Assembly: GCA_022843605.1 (NCBI GenBank)
Contig: JALHNI010000033.1
Location: 1-46,064, forward strand
Direction of reading: 5' to 3'
Origin: Bryobacter sp.
GTDB taxonomy: Bacteria > Acidobacteriota > Terriglobia > Bryobacterales > Bryobacteraceae
Length of the DNA stretch: 46,064 nt
Position numbers and translations under genes: made by a program. Shown piece after piece: positions 26,349 through 37,900 of this stretch. Position 1 is the first letter of the stretch; every line of letters starts with the position of its first letter. The notes under the pieces were generated by a model. That model saw only the letters and a program-made list of their open reading frames with translations. It did no database searches and was not told where the DNA came from.

Positions 26349-26756
26349 ATGGGTATTGGAGCAATCACTAAACAATTGGCCGCCGAAGCGTTGGGCAACC
26401 AAATGGCGGAAGTGATGGAGGGGCTGCGGCCGAGCGAGACTCCGGCGGCGAACGCGGAGCCCGAAAGCCTCACGGGCGTGGTGATGGCTCAGGTTCACGC
26501 CATGCAGAATGCTCTTAAGGAAGACCAGGAACTGCTGGTATTGTGCACCGTCGGCCCGACCACGTTGCGCGTGCTGGAACTCTACGCACCTTCACCGAAA
26601 CTACTGGTGATCACCGGTGCAGAAGGTGAACGCGGCATTGCCCGGATCATCTCTCCCGTTGAATCTGTCCAGTTGGTGTGCCGCCCGGTCCCCGTAAAGC
26701 CGGAATCGAAGCCGGTACGCGTGAGGATGGTCGCGGGCAAGGCGAAATCAAAATAA
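26349..26756 (+). CDS. Hypothetical protein, unknown family
   Basis: A 135-aa soluble protein. An N-terminal helical region (about 1-65) is followed by a compact beta-rich part with DQELLVLCTVGPTTLRVLEL and LLVITGAEGERGIARII. A basic tail ends in Lys. No family is recognised. The gene stands alone between the sulfatase gene and tRNA-Glu, with no clear ribosome-binding site. Codon use resembles its neighbours, which supports a real gene. Confidence 0.6.
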   Translation: MGIGAITKQLAAEALGNQMAEVMEGLRPSETPAANAEPESLTGVVMAQVHAMQNALKEDQELLVLCTVGPTTLRVLELYAPSPKLLVITGAEGERGIARIISPVESVQLVCRPVPVKPESKPVRVRMVAGKAKSK

Positions 26757-26780
26757 GTCAGAAGCGACTAGAAAAGGAGA

Positions 26781-26858
26781 TGGCGTCCCCAGCGGGATTC
26801 GAACCCGCGTTATCGCCGTGAAAGGGCGGTGTCCTAGGCCGGGCTAGACGATAGGGAC
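26781..26858 (-). tRNA. tRNA-Glu (anticodon UUC), CCA encoded
   Basis: The reverse complement folds as a tRNA with acceptor GTCCCTA/TGGGGAC, the D arm, the anticodon loop CTTTCAC reading UUC (Glu), the T arm GCGGG-TTCGAAT-CCCGC, discriminator G and an encoded CCA (26781-26783). It closely resembles bacterial tRNA-Glu. One oddity: the outermost anticodon-stem pair is C with A instead of C with G. The gene lies downstream of kdgK on the same strand. Confidence 0.95.
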
Positions 26859-26867
26859 GCGTAGGAA

Positions 26868-26892
26868 AGGCCGTGAGCCAAGCTCACGGCCT
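26868..26892 (-). terminator. Hairpin between kdgK and tRNA-Glu
   Basis: An 11-bp perfect inverted repeat (26868-26878 with 26882-26892, three-base loop) sits 22 nt after the kdgK stop and 9 nt before the mature 5' end of tRNA-Glu. On the minus strand it is followed by TTTCC, a short T tract. It could be the kdgK terminator or a processing stem ahead of the tRNA. Confidence 0.6.
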
Positions 26893-26914
26893 CTAAACAA
26901 TAGACTACCAAACT

Positions 26915-28000
26915 TTATCTCTGAACGCGAGCCGATCCGCCCTTTGCCAAGTCAGAAACTTGCTTCAAGGTCGCCATGGTCGTGTCACCCGGGAACGTCG
27001 TCAGCAACGCACCGTGCGCCCAACCGTGGTTCAACGCTTCCTGCGGCGACATTCCGGCCAAAATGCCGTAGAACAACCCGCCCGCAAAACCGTCACCGCC
27101 GCCCACGCGATCGATCACATCAAGCTCACAGGTCGGCGCCTGGTAGGTCTGACCGTTCGCCCAAACCACCGCGCTCCAGCTATGCCGGTTCGTCGAATGA
27201 ACCTCGCGCAAAGTCGTCGCCACCACCTTGATGCCCGGGTGCTTTTTCGCCACGACATCAATCATGCCGAAAAACGCCGTCGGATCCAGCTTACTCTTCG
27301 ATTCCACTTCCGGCCCAGGAATTCCGAGGCCCAACTGCAGATCCTCTTCGTTGCCCACCAGCACATCGACGTTCTCCACGATCCGCCCAATCACTTCGAG
27401 CGCACGCGAATGCCCGCCGACCGAGTTCCAAAGCTTGGCGCGATAGTTCAGGTCGAGAGACACAATCGCCCCGGCTGCCTTAGCCGCCTTCATGCCTTCG
27501 ATCATTACTTCCGACGTCGTCTCCGACAGCGCCGCAAAAATGCCGCCCGAATGGAACCAGCGAATCCCGCCCGCGAAAATCTCGCTCCAGTTGAAGTCGC
27601 CCGGCTTCAGTAGCGCCGCCGCCTCGTTCGCACGGTTGTAGAACACCACCGGAGGACGAACGCCGTGCCCCTGATCGCTGTACACCGTCGCAATGTTGGG
27701 CCCGCGGACTTCATCGTTCTTGAAGTGCTTGTAGAAAGGGGTGACACCCATTGCCTTTACGCGTTCCTGCACCAGGGCACCGATTGGGTAGTCCACCATC
27801 GCCGACGCCACGCCCGTCTTCAAGCCGAAGCAATCGGCCAGATTGGCGGCCACATTGAACTCGCCTCCGCTCACATGGATCGCGCAGGACGTCGCCTTGC
27901 GGAAAGGGATAATGCCGGGATCAAGGCGGTGAATCAGCGCCCCGAGCGCGAGAAAGTCGAGTCCGCTGCCCGCGGGGCGGATGTTGAGATTGAATGACAT
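26915..28000 (-). CDS. kdgK: PfkB-family sugar kinase, likely 2-dehydro-3-deoxygluconokinase
   Basis: Ribokinase/PfkB-family carbohydrate kinase (361 aa). KDG kinase phosphorylates 2-keto-3-deoxygluconate in hexuronate and modified Entner-Doudoroff breakdown. Seen: HVSGGEFNVAANLA near 43-56 for sugar binding, FHSGGIFAALSE, SLDLNYRAKLW, and the anion-hole/catalytic motif VGGGDGFAGG with GGGD at 300-303 and catalytic Asp303. The overall layout matches KDG kinases, but another 2-keto sugar kinase is possible. The gene faces away from the MFS transporter, across a 304-bp gap. That transporter may import the precursor; this is inference. Confidence 0.85.
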   Translation of the reverse strand: MSFNLNIRPAGSGLDFLALGALIHRLDPGIIPFRKATSCAIHVSGGEFNVAANLADCFGLKTGVASAMVDYPIGALVQERVKAMGVTPFYKHFKNDEVRGPNIATVYSDQGHGVRPPVVFYNRANEAAALLKPGDFNWSEIFAGGIRWFHSGGIFAALSETTSEVMIEGMKAAKAAGAIVSLDLNYRAKLWNSVGGHSRALEVIGRIVENVDVLVGNEEDLQLGLGIPGPEVESKSKLDPTAFFGMIDVVAKKHPGIKVVATTLREVHSTNRHSWSAVVWANGQTYQAPTCELDVIDRVGGGDGFAGGLFYGILAGMSPQEALNHGWAHGALLTTFPGDTTMATLKQVSDLAKGGSARVQR

Positions 28001-28304
28001 GGTTTCTCCGTGCTGACGCTTGCACGCTTGACTACCACAGGCGTCAGGATATCGTTAGGCCACTATATCAAGAAGGCCGGCGCTTTGGTTGCCCCCCTCT
28101 CAGTCGCCCGTCGCAATCATCTTATTTTCATCGACTTACGAATGCGCGCCGCCTTACATTCCCCATAAACCATTTAGTTTCAATATTTTAACAGCGATCA
28201 CCCTCAGTGCAGTGCTCCATCACTTCCCCCGCAGCCCTACATTCTAAAAGACTTATAACTTAGTCCGACAGAGTCTTTCGCCGCTCGCATACAATCCTTA
28301 AGGC
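28001..28304. other. Divergent intergenic region, kdgK and MFS transporter
   Basis: About 304 bp, more AT-rich than the flanking genes, between two divergent starts. Both promoters must lie here. A short inverted pair, AAAGACT and AGTCTTT (about 28246-28276), flanks CTTATAACTTAG and could be an operator for the transporter. No open frame or RNA is recognised. Confidence 0.4.
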
Positions 28305-29528
28305 ATGGCCAACCCCTCCTACAAATGGCTCGTCGTCGCGATGCTTTGGCTCGTCTGCTTCTTCAACTACGCCGACCGCCAGGCCATCTTCTCCGTCTTC
28401 CCCGTCCTCAAATCCGAAATGGGCCTCTCCGACCTTCAACTCGGCCTCGTCGCAAGTTCCTTCATGTGGGTCTACGCCATCATGGCCCCCGCCGCCGGAC
28501 TCGTCGCTGACCGCTTCAACCGCAAAACCCTCATCCTCGGCGGACTCATCTTCTGGTCCGCCGTCACCGCCGCCACCGCCCTCTCCACCACCTACTGGCA
28601 CCTCGTCATCTGCCGTGCCCTCGAAGGCCTCGGCGAAGCCTTCTATTTCCCCGCCTCCATGTCCCTCGTCAGTTCCTACCACGACCCCACCACCCGGTCT
28701 CGCGCCATGGGTATGCACCAAAGCAGCGTCTACGCCGGCACCATCGCCGGAGGCACCGTCGCCGGCATCATGGCCCAGGCCTACGGTTGGCGCTCCAGCT
28801 TTTACCTCTTCGGCGGCCTCGGACTGATCCTCGGCATTCTCCTGCTCGTCTTCCTGAAAGAGCCTCCACGCGAAGCCGCCCCCCAAACCGCTGTGGCCGG
28901 CTCCATCAAGCAAGTCTTCGCCCACCCCATGGTCCCCGTCCTGATCGCCGTCTTCGTCGGAGCCAACTTCGTCGCCATGATCTTCCTCTCGTGGATGCCG
29001 TCCTTCCTTGGGCGCAAATTCGGCATGAGTCTGGCTATGGCCGGCTTCACCGGCACCGCCTACCTCCAGGCCGCCTCCATGCTCGGCGCGATCGCCGGAG
29101 GCTGGCTCGCTGACCGGCTCATCCTCAAACAACGCGGTGGCCGCATGATCGCCCAGGCCATCGGCCTCCTCTGCGGCGTCCCCTTCATCTTCATCACCGG
29201 CTGGACCCTCTGGGTTCCCGGACTCATCCTCGCCATGTCCGCCTTCGGCTTCTTCAAAGGCATCTACGACGCCAACATCTGGGCCTCGCTTCACGACGTC
29301 GTCGCGCCCAACCAACGCGCCACCGCTGTTGGCCTCATGAACTCCGTCGGCTGGGTTGGCGGCTCCATCGCCCCCCTCGCTATCGCCGCCGCCTCCGCCC
29401 GCTGGAGTATGAGCGCCTCCATCAGCGCCAACGCCCTGGTCTACCTCCTCGTCGGACTCCTCATGCTTTGGGGCGTCCGACGCTTCATGCAGAACGCTAG
29501 TAAGCCCGCACCAACACCTCCCGGCTGA
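28305..29528 (+). CDS. MFS transporter, anion:cation symporter type
   Basis: Major facilitator transporter (407 aa) with twelve predicted helices. The first helix ends FFNYADRQAIFSVFPVL, as in ACS/sphingolipid-transporter-like MFS members. The loop 2-3 signature ADRFNRK and a helix-rich C-terminal half with GGWLADRL are visible. Such transporters often carry hexuronates or other organic acids, which would suit the neighbouring KDG kinase, but substrate is inferred. The 3' end overlaps the convergent subtilisin gene by 32 nt. Confidence 0.9.
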   Translation: MANPSYKWLVVAMLWLVCFFNYADRQAIFSVFPVLKSEMGLSDLQLGLVASSFMWVYAIMAPAAGLVADRFNRKTLILGGLIFWSAVTAATALSTTYWHLVICRALEGLGEAFYFPASMSLVSSYHDPTTRSRAMGMHQSSVYAGTIAGGTVAGIMAQAYGWRSSFYLFGGLGLILGILLLVFLKEPPREAAPQTAVAGSIKQVFAHPMVPVLIAVFVGANFVAMIFLSWMPSFLGRKFGMSLAMAGFTGTAYLQAASMLGAIAGGWLADRLILKQRGGRMIAQAIGLLCGVPFIFITGWTLWVPGLILAMSAFGFFKGIYDANIWASLHDVVAPNQRATAVGLMNSVGWVGGSIAPLAIAAASARWSMSASISANALVYLLVGLLMLWGVRRFMQNASKPAPTPPG

Positions 29529-31281
29529 CGCCGCCCGCCCGCACCTGCAGGGTCACATCTCCTTGCACCCGCATCTGCACCGTGAAAAGTCCCGGCGACG
29601 TCGCACTCCACCCCGACTTCGTCACCGTCCCCCCCGCCGCACTCAACGACGGCCAAGCCCCCTCCACCACCAAACCCTGCGCATCCACCACCCGCAACCC
29701 AAACTCCACCACCGCGCCGCGCGGGGCCGACTTCGGCAGTTCAATCGTAGTTATCGAATCGGCCTCGCGCACCCCGTCCGCCTTCCAGTAGGGAATCCGC
29801 AAAGCCTGCTCCGCACCTTCGCACTTCACTCCGAGATACCCTTCCCCCGCCGTCACCGCCTCCAACTGCAATCCGAACGCCCCTTCGCCCACAAACTGTG
29901 TCGACGACAACACCGGTGCCTCACCCGTCTTCACCTCCACGCTCACGGTGCACACCCCCACGGCTCCGGCCACCGGTTCAATCGTCACCGTCTCCATGCC
30001 ACCGGTCAGTTTCAACACCGCCGGCGATGCCGTCACCGTCGCCGACAATGCCTGCCCCGCATCCAACTTCCCCGCCCCGCTCTCCAACACCCGGTACGGC
30101 AAACCCACCGCGCTGTTCACGAGTAGGGACCGGTACTGCATCACCGTCATCCCCGGCCGCGATGCCTTCAACAACGCCGCTAATCCCGCCGCGATCGGCG
30201 CCGACAAGCTCGTTCCCGCCAACCGCCGATACCCCGTCGACCCCGCCCGCTGTAGGGTATCCGCGGTGTAAAACTGATCCCCCACCGCCAGCACCTCCGG
30301 CTTCAGCCCCGCCCCCAGATTCGGCCCCCGCCCCGAGAACCACGCCACCGACCGGTCGCCCGCCGTGTGCGCCCCCACGGTAATCGCCCGCGGTGCCGTC
30401 CCTGGACTCGAAATCGAATTGAGCCCCGGGCCGGCATTGCCCGCCGCCACAATCACCATCACTCCCATCTCAATCGCCCGCTCCAACGCCTGCACAATCA
30501 CGTCATCCTCCGGGCGCGGCGCAAAACCGGTTCCCAAGCTCAGATTGATCACATCCATCCCATCGGCCACCGCATCGTCGATCGCCTTCAAAATCCCCGC
30601 CGACGTCCCGGTCGCGTCATCGCCAATCACCTTGTAGTTGCCCAGGTACGCCCGCGGCGCCACGCCCGAAATCGTTCCCTCCGGCGCCTCGTGCCGCACG
30701 CCCGCCGCAATCATCGCCGACGCCGTCCCATGCCCATAGACATCGGTCGCATCACTGCCGAATCCCCGCCCATTGAACCGCTCATAGCTACGCGCCACAA
30801 TCACCTTGGCACTCGTGTGCCGCTGATTCTTGTACCCATCCACTCGCGGATATCCCTCCGGCGCAATTATCCCTTCGGCGTTGAATCCCGCATGGCTCGC
30901 GTCGATTCCGGTATCCAGAATCGCGACCTTCATCCCCGCCCCCGCGTGTTCCCGTCCCCCCACCCGATCCCACACCGCCGCGATCGTCTGCGTCTCCTCG
31001 ATCACGTCCGCCGTCGGCTTGTATTGCACCACCGGGTAAAGGCGCTTCACGCTCGGATGGGTCGCCACGGCGTACACGTCGGCGTCGTCGATCTCCGTAA
31101 TCAACGCATTTAACGTCGCCTGCGTGCCGTCCAGCACCTTCGCGCCGCGCCGCGTCAACAGTTCAGTGGCCGATGCCATCGCCGCCCGATTCTTCGTCGC
31201 CGACAGCAACTCAACGATGTACTGTCCGCCTTCAACGGTCGCACTAAAACCAAGGAGAATCGCCAGAAATCGGGTAAGCAT
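29497..31281 (-). CDS. Subtilisin-like S8 serine protease, exported
   Basis: Secreted subtilase (594 aa): signal peptide (about 1-18), an inhibitor I9-like propeptide (about 20-88) and the S8 catalytic domain (about 112-400). The triad is Asp123 (LDTGID), His184 (YGHGTA) and Ser358 (GTSLSAP), with oxyanion Asn282 (AAGNAG). All are intact. The C-terminal part (about 410-594) is beta-rich, probably two Ig-like or Fn3-like domains for substrate or surface binding. The gene is monocistronic and its end overlaps the MFS gene. It is a typical extracellular scavenging protease. Confidence 0.92.
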   Translation of the reverse strand: MLTRFLAILLGFSATVEGGQYIVELLSATKNRAAMASATELLTRRGAKVLDGTQATLNALITEIDDADVYAVATHPSVKRLYPVVQYKPTADVIEETQTIAAVWDRVGGREHAGAGMKVAILDTGIDASHAGFNAEGIIAPEGYPRVDGYKNQRHTSAKVIVARSYERFNGRGFGSDATDVYGHGTASAMIAAGVRHEAPEGTISGVAPRAYLGNYKVIGDDATGTSAGILKAIDDAVADGMDVINLSLGTGFAPRPEDDVIVQALERAIEMGVMVIVAAGNAGPGLNSISSPGTAPRAITVGAHTAGDRSVAWFSGRGPNLGAGLKPEVLAVGDQFYTADTLQRAGSTGYRRLAGTSLSAPIAAGLAALLKASRPGMTVMQYRSLLVNSAVGLPYRVLESGAGKLDAGQALSATVTASPAVLKLTGGMETVTIEPVAGAVGVCTVSVEVKTGEAPVLSSTQFVGEGAFGLQLEAVTAGEGYLGVKCEGAEQALRIPYWKADGVREADSITTIELPKSAPRGAVVEFGLRVVDAQGLVVEGAWPSLSAAGGTVTKSGWSATSPGLFTVQMRVQGDVTLQVRAGGVSREVLVRAY

Positions 31282-31742
31282 CTGCCCCGATTCTCAGGCG
31301 AAACTCTTAGAACTAGAAGGCCTTCGAGTTCTTATAACTGGCTACACCAGGGGGTTAGTAAGGGGCAAGAGCAGCTTCGCTGCCCGTTTCCTCCATTTCG
31401 CCCTCCTCGCTCTCTTCCTTGCCTTCGTCCTGGACATCGGCTGGTACCTCCGCGGGAGTATCCTCCTCTGCCGCCCCCCGCTCGCCGTCGCACCTGAATT
31501 CCCCAGTCTGACCTTTTCCACCGCACACTTAAGGCGCGCCCGGGTTCATCCGCGACTAGCCTCCAGCGCAAAGGACGACGCCAGTGCCATCCACCTTTTC
31601 CCGATCCGCGTCTTCCCCACGCCCGCTACTCGCGGCATCTTCCATGATGCCCTTCTCCTACCCGGCTGAGCCAAGGGCGTACCCAAGTACCTGAATCCCC
31701 CTCTCCTAGCCAATCGGCTCTTCTGGTAACGTTGAGAAAGGC
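31282..31742. other. Intergenic region upstream of the thiC leader
   Basis: About 460 bp between the divergent subtilisin gene and the TPP riboswitch. Promoters for both sides must lie here. It holds one possible small minus-strand ORF (31355-31528), listed separately. Larger plus-strand frames here have no coding character and are not called. Confidence 0.4.
31355..31528 (-). CDS. Possible small acidic protein (57 aa), uncertain
   Basis: A short minus-strand frame from GTG 31528 to TAA 31355. It begins with a Cys-Gly-Gly-Lys stretch and a second Cys at residue 13, followed by a tail very rich in Glu (about a third of residues). No ribosome-binding site is seen, and a stop codon immediately precedes the GTG. 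The biased, charged composition differs from random GC-rich sequence, which is the only support. It may be noise. Confidence 0.22.
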   Translation of the reverse strand: MCGGKGQTGEFRCDGERGAAEEDTPAEVPADVQDEGKEESEEGEMEETGSEAALAPY

Positions 31743-33523
<1,781 letters not shown>

Positions 33524-33586
33524 AGGCAATGTGGTCGTCCAGGATGCCAAAACAGCTGTGTTAGCCTGGACCTGATACAAACCAGC

Positions 33587-34174
33587 GTGGCATGGATTCG
33601 CTCTAGCGCCGTCGCCGAAGGGATCCTGGTTGGCTCCCCTCGCCTCGAACAGGAATTCGTCGAGCGTTTTCTTCCCCGGCTGCAGGCCTTTTTCCGCGCT
33701 CGGGTGTCGAACCCTGATGTGCAGGAAGAACTGACTCAGGAAACCCTGGTGGCCGTGCTGCTGGCGCTGCGCGCTGGAAAACTGCGGGATGCGTCCGCAA
33801 TGGATGGGTTCGTTGTGGGCGTCGCCCGAAACCAACTGGCAGAGTCCTTGCGCGTTCAGGCTAAACATCTCCCTACCGTTACCCGCGAGGAGATCGAGCG
33901 TACTTCCTGCGCCCCAGGGCTCGACCCCGAAACGCGATTGACGGTACAAAACGAACTCCGCGACCTTGCCGCGATGGACCAGCGCATCTTGTGGCTGATT
34001 CTGATCGAAGGCTTCCGCCCGGCAGAGGTGGCCCCGCAGGTTGGCCTCTCCGAAGAAGCCGTGCGGCAGCGCAAATCCCGAAGCCTCAGCCGCCTGCATA
34101 AAAGACTGTTCGGCTCCTCCGTCACAAAACCATCTTTCGCGACGACTATCCCTCAAGCGGATACCGCGATATGA
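33587..34174 (+). CDS. ECF-type RNA polymerase sigma factor
   Basis: Sigma-70 family, extracytoplasmic-function type (195 aa), with region 2 (about 20-92; EELTQETLVAVLLAL, DGFVVGVARNQLAESLR) and region 4 (about 122-175; helix-turn-helix with GFRPAEVAPQVGLSEEAVRQRKSRSL). The start is a GTG at 33587. Its stop overlaps the start of the anti-sigma gene (ATGA, 34171-34174), so the two are cotranslated, the usual arrangement for a sigma factor held by its partner. A hairpin (33537-33571, stem GTCCAGG/CCTGGAC) lies upstream. It probably directs its own operon, including the CHAT gene and perhaps the Rhs gene. Confidence 0.9.
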   Translation: MAWIRSSAVAEGILVGSPRLEQEFVERFLPRLQAFFRARVSNPDVQEELTQETLVAVLLALRAGKLRDASAMDGFVVGVARNQLAESLRVQAKHLPTVTREEIERTSCAPGLDPETRLTVQNELRDLAAMDQRILWLILIEGFRPAEVAPQVGLSEEAVRQRKSRSLSRLHKRLFGSSVTKPSFATTIPQADTAI

Positions 34175-34914
34175 CGTGCCACCAAGTCGCCGCTGAAAAT
34201 CTCATCGAACGATACGTCCAAGGGACGTTGGACCCGGCCCTCCGCGACGACTTCGAGAATCACTACTTCGCTTGCGAGTCCTGTCTAGCCGCCTTGCAAA
34301 CGGTACAGCGGATCAAACCGGTGCTCGCCACGCAACAGCCGCCCGTCATCGGCAAGCGACCGCTCCTTCCCTGGATCGGACTGGCGGCGGCCGCCGCGGT
34401 GATTTTCGCCGTGATGACCTGGCCAAGGCTCACGCTTGCCCCCGTAACCGCCTTCCCGCCAGTTGCCCGTGTCCAGGATCCGGCCGCACCCGTTATGCTG
34501 CTGCTGGCTGAGGTCCAGCCGGCACCCTACGCCCCGACGCTCTTTCGGGATGGCTCCTCCGGTGCCCAACCAGACTTTCAACAAGCGATGAAGCTCTACC
34601 AGAGTCGCCAATGGAAGGAGGCGGCCCAAGCCCTGGCGGCGGTAGCCCGAAGGCCACCCACCGATCCCGCCGCACTGCACTTCGCCGGCATCAGCCACTT
34701 GCTCGCTAACCAAACCGAATCGGCACTCGCGGCACTCGATCGTGTAATCGCCATGGGCCCCAAGTCGCCGTTCGAGGAGGAGGCCCGCTTCTTTCGCGCG
34801 CAAGCGCTCCTGCTGAGTGACCGGCGTCCGGAGGCCCGGCAAGAACTGGAACGCATTATCCAAAGGAGGGGAGACTACGACGCGGCCGCCCGCTCACTCC
34901 TGAACCGGTTTTGA
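34171..34914 (+). CDS. Anti-sigma factor: zinc finger, membrane helix, TPR domain
   Basis: Membrane anti-sigma factor (247 aa). The cytoplasmic N-terminus has an anti-sigma zinc-finger motif: His31, Cys35 and Cys38 (HxxxCxxC). One membrane helix (about 66-84, PWIGLAAAAAVIFAVMTW) leads to a periplasmic part with TPR-like repeats (about 135-247). TPRs in the sensor domain suggest regulation by protein binding. It overlaps the sigma gene by 4 nt upstream and the CHAT gene (TTGA, 34911-34914) downstream, giving a tightly coupled sigma-anti-sigma-CHAT unit. Confidence 0.87.
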   Translation: MTCHQVAAENLIERYVQGTLDPALRDDFENHYFACESCLAALQTVQRIKPVLATQQPPVIGKRPLLPWIGLAAAAAVIFAVMTWPRLTLAPVTAFPPVARVQDPAAPVMLLLAEVQPAPYAPTLFRDGSSGAQPDFQQAMKLYQSRQWKEAAQALAAVARRPPTDPAALHFAGISHLLANQTESALAALDRVIAMGPKSPFEEEARFFRAQALLLSDRRPEARQELERIIQRRGDYDAAARSLLNRF

Positions 34915-37900
34915 TCCACCGCTTCGCTCTCCTCACCCTGGTCCCCTTGCTGGCGATCGCCCAGACGTCGGCACAAGTCCGTCAGCACCTCGACGTTTGG
35001 GACCTCCAACGCGCGCTGCACGCCGCCCGGAAGTTCGCCGCCTCGCTGGACGCCACGCCGTCCCTGGAAAAAGCCGAAGCCCTAGACCTCCTGGGCGAAA
35101 CCCTTAGTCTGGCGGATGATCCGTCTGCCTTAAGGACCCTGGAAGCGGCCTTGGGCCTAAAGTCGGACCTGCTGCCCGCCGGCGACATTTCCCTGGCGCA
35201 CACCCATCTCCGCCTTGCCGCCGAACAGAGTCAGCGCCGTCAGGCGGCACTCGCCCTCGAAGGGTACAACCAGGCCTTGGCCATCATCAAAGGGCGCCCC
35301 GGCCCCGCCGCCGATGCGCTGCGTCCGCAAATCCTGCTCGGCATCGGCAGCGCCGCCACCAACCTCGGCCGCTACGCCGAGGCCAAGACCGCCCTGGACC
35401 AGGCGCTCGCCGATGCGGAGCAGCAAGCGGGACCGGATAGCCGTCCGGTCCGTGACGCCCTGCGCGCCCTTAGCACCCTCGCTTACCTGCAGACGAACCT
35501 CCCCAAAGCCGAGCAATACCTGGCGCGCTGCAAATCCCCCGGCGCCACACATCCCGTCGAGCAAGCGCAGACGCTGCTGCTCTCCGCTGGCCTGGCCATG
35601 GAGCGTGGCCGCTATGACGAAGCGGCTGCCGGCCTGCGGGAGACGCTCACTTTCTTTGAGGAACGCCTCGGGCCAAAGAACCGCCGACTGCTGCCCATTC
35701 TCCGAAACATCGCCCGCGGCCAGCGCTTCCAGGCGCAACTCCCGTCCGCCATCAGCACCAGCGAGCGCGCCCTCGCCATCAGCATCCATTCCTTCGGCGA
35801 ACAGAGCTCACCCACGGCCGAATTGCTCGGCATCCTGGCTGCCGCGCAAGCCGAGAGCGGACTGCTCGCCGAAGCGCGGCACCTGTACGATCGCGCCATC
35901 GCCGTCCAAACGAAGCTTTTTGGCCCTTCCCATCCCCTGGTGGGCGTTGAGCTCTTCAGCCTCGCGAATCTGGAGCAGGTGATGGGCGACTTTGAAAGCT
36001 CTCTCCGGCACGCCGGCCAAGCGCTCGCCATCCGCGAAGCGGTGGATGGCAAGGAGTCGGCGCGCACCGTCACCATTTATGCGCTCCTCGGCCGCGTCAA
36101 CGCCCTCAACGGCAACCTGAGCCAAGGCCGCCGGCTGGCCGAACTGGCAGTCGCCATCGGACGCCGCACCGTCGGCGACGCCCACCCCCGCACCACCTTC
36201 GCCCGTTCCGACCTTGGCGAAGTGCTGTACCTCGCCAAAGATTACGCCGGCGCCCGCCAGCACTTTATCGCCGCGCTGGAAGGACAGACCAAGCTCTTCG
36301 GCGCCGGTAGCATCCGCACGGCCCAGGGTGAATACAATCTCGGACTCGCCGAACGAGCCGGCGGCGACCACGCCCAAGCGTTGCTCCGATTCGATAACGC
36401 CGGCCGCATCTGGCGCGAGGCCTTTAGCGCGGACTACCTCTTCCTGGCCGAAACCAATGCCGGCCAAGCCGCTTCCCTCCTCGCCCTCCACCGTCCGGCG
36501 GAAGCCATGGCCCCGGCTCTTGAAGCCGCCCGCGTCCGCCGCGTCGCCCTCGACGCCGTCAACATCAATGCCGCCGAACGCGAAGCCCTTCTTTTTGCCG
36601 GCGTCGATCGCGACGGCCTCCTGCTCGCCATCGACCTGGTGGCTTCCGCTAAGCTGGACCCCACTTCGGTCGCTGGCGTCTGGGATGCCCTCATCCACGA
36701 CCGTGCCGCCGTTCTCGACGCTATGGCCCGCCGCCGCCCAGCAACTCATGACCCGGTCGCCACGCCACTCTTCACCCAGATCGCCAGTCTCAAGAGAGAG
36801 CTTGCGCAGGCCGTGCTCATCGGAGACCCCAAGCTCTACCTCGCTCGCGTCGCCGGCCTCAGGCAGAACCTCGATGACGCCGAACGAGCACTCGCCAGGC
36901 AAAGCAGCCGCTACGCCCGGCAGACCCTCGGCTCCCAGGCCGGCTGGACCGAAGTTCGCGCCGCGCTCCCGGCCGGTTCGGCCCTCGTCGGCTACGCGCG
37001 TGGTGAGGGGCAATACGTTGCCTTCGTCGGTCATCCCGGCGAAAGCTCGCCCCGTGCCTTTTCACTGGGATCTACGGGCCGCATCGACACGCTGGTCCGC
37101 GTGTGGCAACAGGAGATGGAACGGGAGCGGAACTCCGCCGGCCGCAACGCCCGCCGCAACGAAGCCGCCTATCGCGAAGCCGGCCTGGCTCTCCGCCGAG
37201 CCATCTGGGATCCGCTCGCACCCGCCCTCGCGAAAGCCAAAACTGTCTTCGTCACCCTCGATGGCGCCCTCCAACTCGTCAACCTCGACACGCTCCCCGT
37301 CGGAACCGCGCAGTACCTCGCTGAAACCGGGCCATTCCTCCAGATCCTCTCCTCCGAGCGCGACCTGATTGACCCGCCACCGCCCGCCGCCCGCCGCAAT
37401 GCCGGCCTGCTTGCCTTCGGCAACCCCGTATTCGGCAACCCTGTATTCGGCAACCCAGTCGCGTCCCCCCTTACCTGCGATGACCTGGATCGCCGGCGGT
37501 TTCCGCCCCTCCCCGGTTCCGCCGCCGAAGCCGTGGCGGTCGGCAAGCTCTGGAACGCCCAGGGCGGCCAAGCCCAAGTGTTGAACGGCTCCGCCGCGTC
37601 GGAAGCCGCTTTCAAGACGCAAGCCCCCGGCCAGCAGGTGCTCCATCTCGCCACTCACGGCTTCTTTTTGGCCGCCGCCTGCCGGCGAGAGCGCGAGGCT
37701 GCGCTCGCCAGCAACCCGCTGCTCCGCTCCGGCGTCGTCCTGACCGCGGGTGGACCTGGCGGCGAAGACGGGCTGCTCACTGCGGAAGAGGTCTCCGCCC
37801 TTCGCCTGGACTCCACCGAACTCGTCGTCCTCTCCGGCTGCGATACCGCCCGCGGAACCGCCCAAGCGGGCGAAGGCTTACTCGGGCTCCGTCGCGCCTT

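Noticed and set aside
28260..29315. 351-codon minus-strand frame rich in Glu, Asp and Gly
   Set aside because: Antisense to the MFS transporter; its composition is the mirror of transporter codons.
31124..31669. 181-codon plus-strand frame with a hydrophobic stretch
   Set aside because: Begins antisense inside the subtilisin gene, has no ribosome-binding site and no recognisable domain.
33537..33571. Hairpin upstream of the sigma factor as a terminator
   Set aside because: The seven-base stem has a long loop and no T tract, so it was not called as a terminator; mentioned only in the sigma factor entry.
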